Below are positions 5,079-5,524 of a stretch of 5,524 nucleotides of DNA, piece by piece. The stretch's first letter is position 1. The number at the start of each line of letters is the position of its first letter. The notes under the pieces were generated by a model. The model was not told where the DNA came from and did not search any database. It saw nothing but the letters and a program-made list of their open reading frames with translations. This DNA is from Flavobacteriales bacterium. GTDB lineage: Bacteria > Bacteroidota > Bacteroidia > Flavobacteriales > BACL11. The translations under genes were made by a program, and so were the position numbers. Location: NCBI GenBank assembly GCA_002683775.1, contig NYTT01000046.1:1-5524 (forward strand), written 5' to 3'.

Positions 5079-5524
5079 TATATTTTGAAATTTATTTGAA
5101 ATGCAAATGTTCTTGGACTCATCATAGTGGCTGGACGTGTCATATACTCTCTATTTAATAAATTGTTTATCACAAAGCCAAATCTTACCAAATTATTCAA
5201 TTGATATCCTAATCTTGTGTCGACAATAAAATCTCCATTTTTATATTTTTCTCTAGCTTCATTTATTCCAGATATCCCAAGTAATTCTAGATGTTGCTCA
5301 GTAAAAATCTTATCAATATTTTTCATGAAATCGTTAAATCTCAAGCTATTGCCTATAGAAATTCGCTTGTAGAACAATTCTATGTCTATTTTTGCAATAT
5401 TGCGGTACCGATATTTTAATATTGATGGGTCAGAACTACTGTTTGTGTAATTTAATTCAGAAATATATTCACCATTTAGATATATTGAGTCAATTAGTGT
5501 TTCATAAATTTTTTCTGGTTCAAG
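5078..5524 (-). CDS. TonB-dependent receptor, C-terminal fragment (5' end outside the window)
   Basis: The frame stays open from the right edge to the TAA at 5078-5080, giving 148 residues with no start needed; a TTG at 5377 is merely internal. The end of the protein is typical of TonB-dependent outer-membrane receptors: amphipathic barrel strands, the NLVRFGFVINNLLNREYMTRP segment that leads into the last two strands, then SPRTFAFQINFKI, an alternating hydrophobic strand at the extreme C-terminus. Such receptors import iron complexes, vitamin B12, glycans or other ligands using TonB energy. The plug domain and TonB box would be upstream of the window, so the ligand cannot be predicted. The stop overlaps the kdsB ATG by 1 bp, so the receptor is probably in the kdsB operon. 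A non-TonB outer-membrane barrel is possible but less likely. Confidence 0.85.
   Translation of the reverse strand, partial: LEPEKIYETLIDSIYLNGEYISELNYTNSSSDPSILKYRYRNIAKIDIELFYKRISIGNSLRFNDFMKNIDKIFTEQHLELLGISGINEAREKYKNGDFIVDTRLGYQLNNLVRFGFVINNLLNREYMTRPATMMSPRTFAFQINFKI

Noticed and set aside
5078..5377. Separate 99-aa protein starting at the TTG at 5377
   Set aside because: The same frame continues open to the window edge with receptor-like sequence, so the TTG is an internal Leu codon of a longer receptor gene.

Overview
The window is AT-rich, gene-dense bacterial DNA, most likely from a member of the Bacteroidota, probably Flavobacteriales-like. Three things point there: a membrane protein with the HU-CCDC81 / transmembrane / SPOR architecture, which I know only from that phylum; a TonB-dependent-receptor C-terminus in an operon with kdsB; and TAnnTTTG boxes (the Bacteroidetes sigma-factor -7 element) just upstream of transcription units, with no clear Shine-Dalgarno sequences. 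Species cannot be named from this sequence.

Layout. Positions 4-90 hold a tRNA-Ser(GGA) on the minus strand. Upstream of it in the same direction lie a type I L-asparaginase gene (ansA, 112-1110) and a TatD-family metal-dependent hydrolase gene (1107-1880); these two overlap by an ATGA. A 37-bp divergent gap (1881-1917) separates tatD from the only plus-strand gene, a family 9 (heptosyltransferase-type) glycosyltransferase at 1918-2874. This gap contains an inverted repeat whose two arms each look like an outward-facing -7 box. The glycosyltransferase gene runs tail-to-tail into a second minus-strand cluster and overlaps its last gene by 12 bp.

That second cluster, read from the right edge leftwards, is: the C-terminus of a TonB-dependent outer-membrane receptor (5078-5524, 5' end outside the window), kdsB (4365-5078), an HU-CCDC81/SPOR protein (3375-4346) and a hotdog-fold acyl-CoA thioesterase (2863-3372). 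Junctions are -1, 18 and 2 bp, so this is very probably one operon. The theme is mostly cell envelope: KdsB makes CMP-Kdo for the lipopolysaccharide inner core, the nearby GT9 enzyme probably adds a core sugar, the SPOR protein probably binds septal peptidoglycan, and the receptor is an outer-membrane transporter. AnsA and TatD are housekeeping enzymes.

There is no mobile element, CRISPR array, toxin-antitoxin pair or defence island, and no gene-free stretch over 300 bp. The points most worth a second look are the HU-SPOR protein, the mirror-image divergent promoter region that implies near-leaderless transcripts, the ambiguous GT9 start beside an A-run, and a KdsB lacking the usual SRS-type motif.
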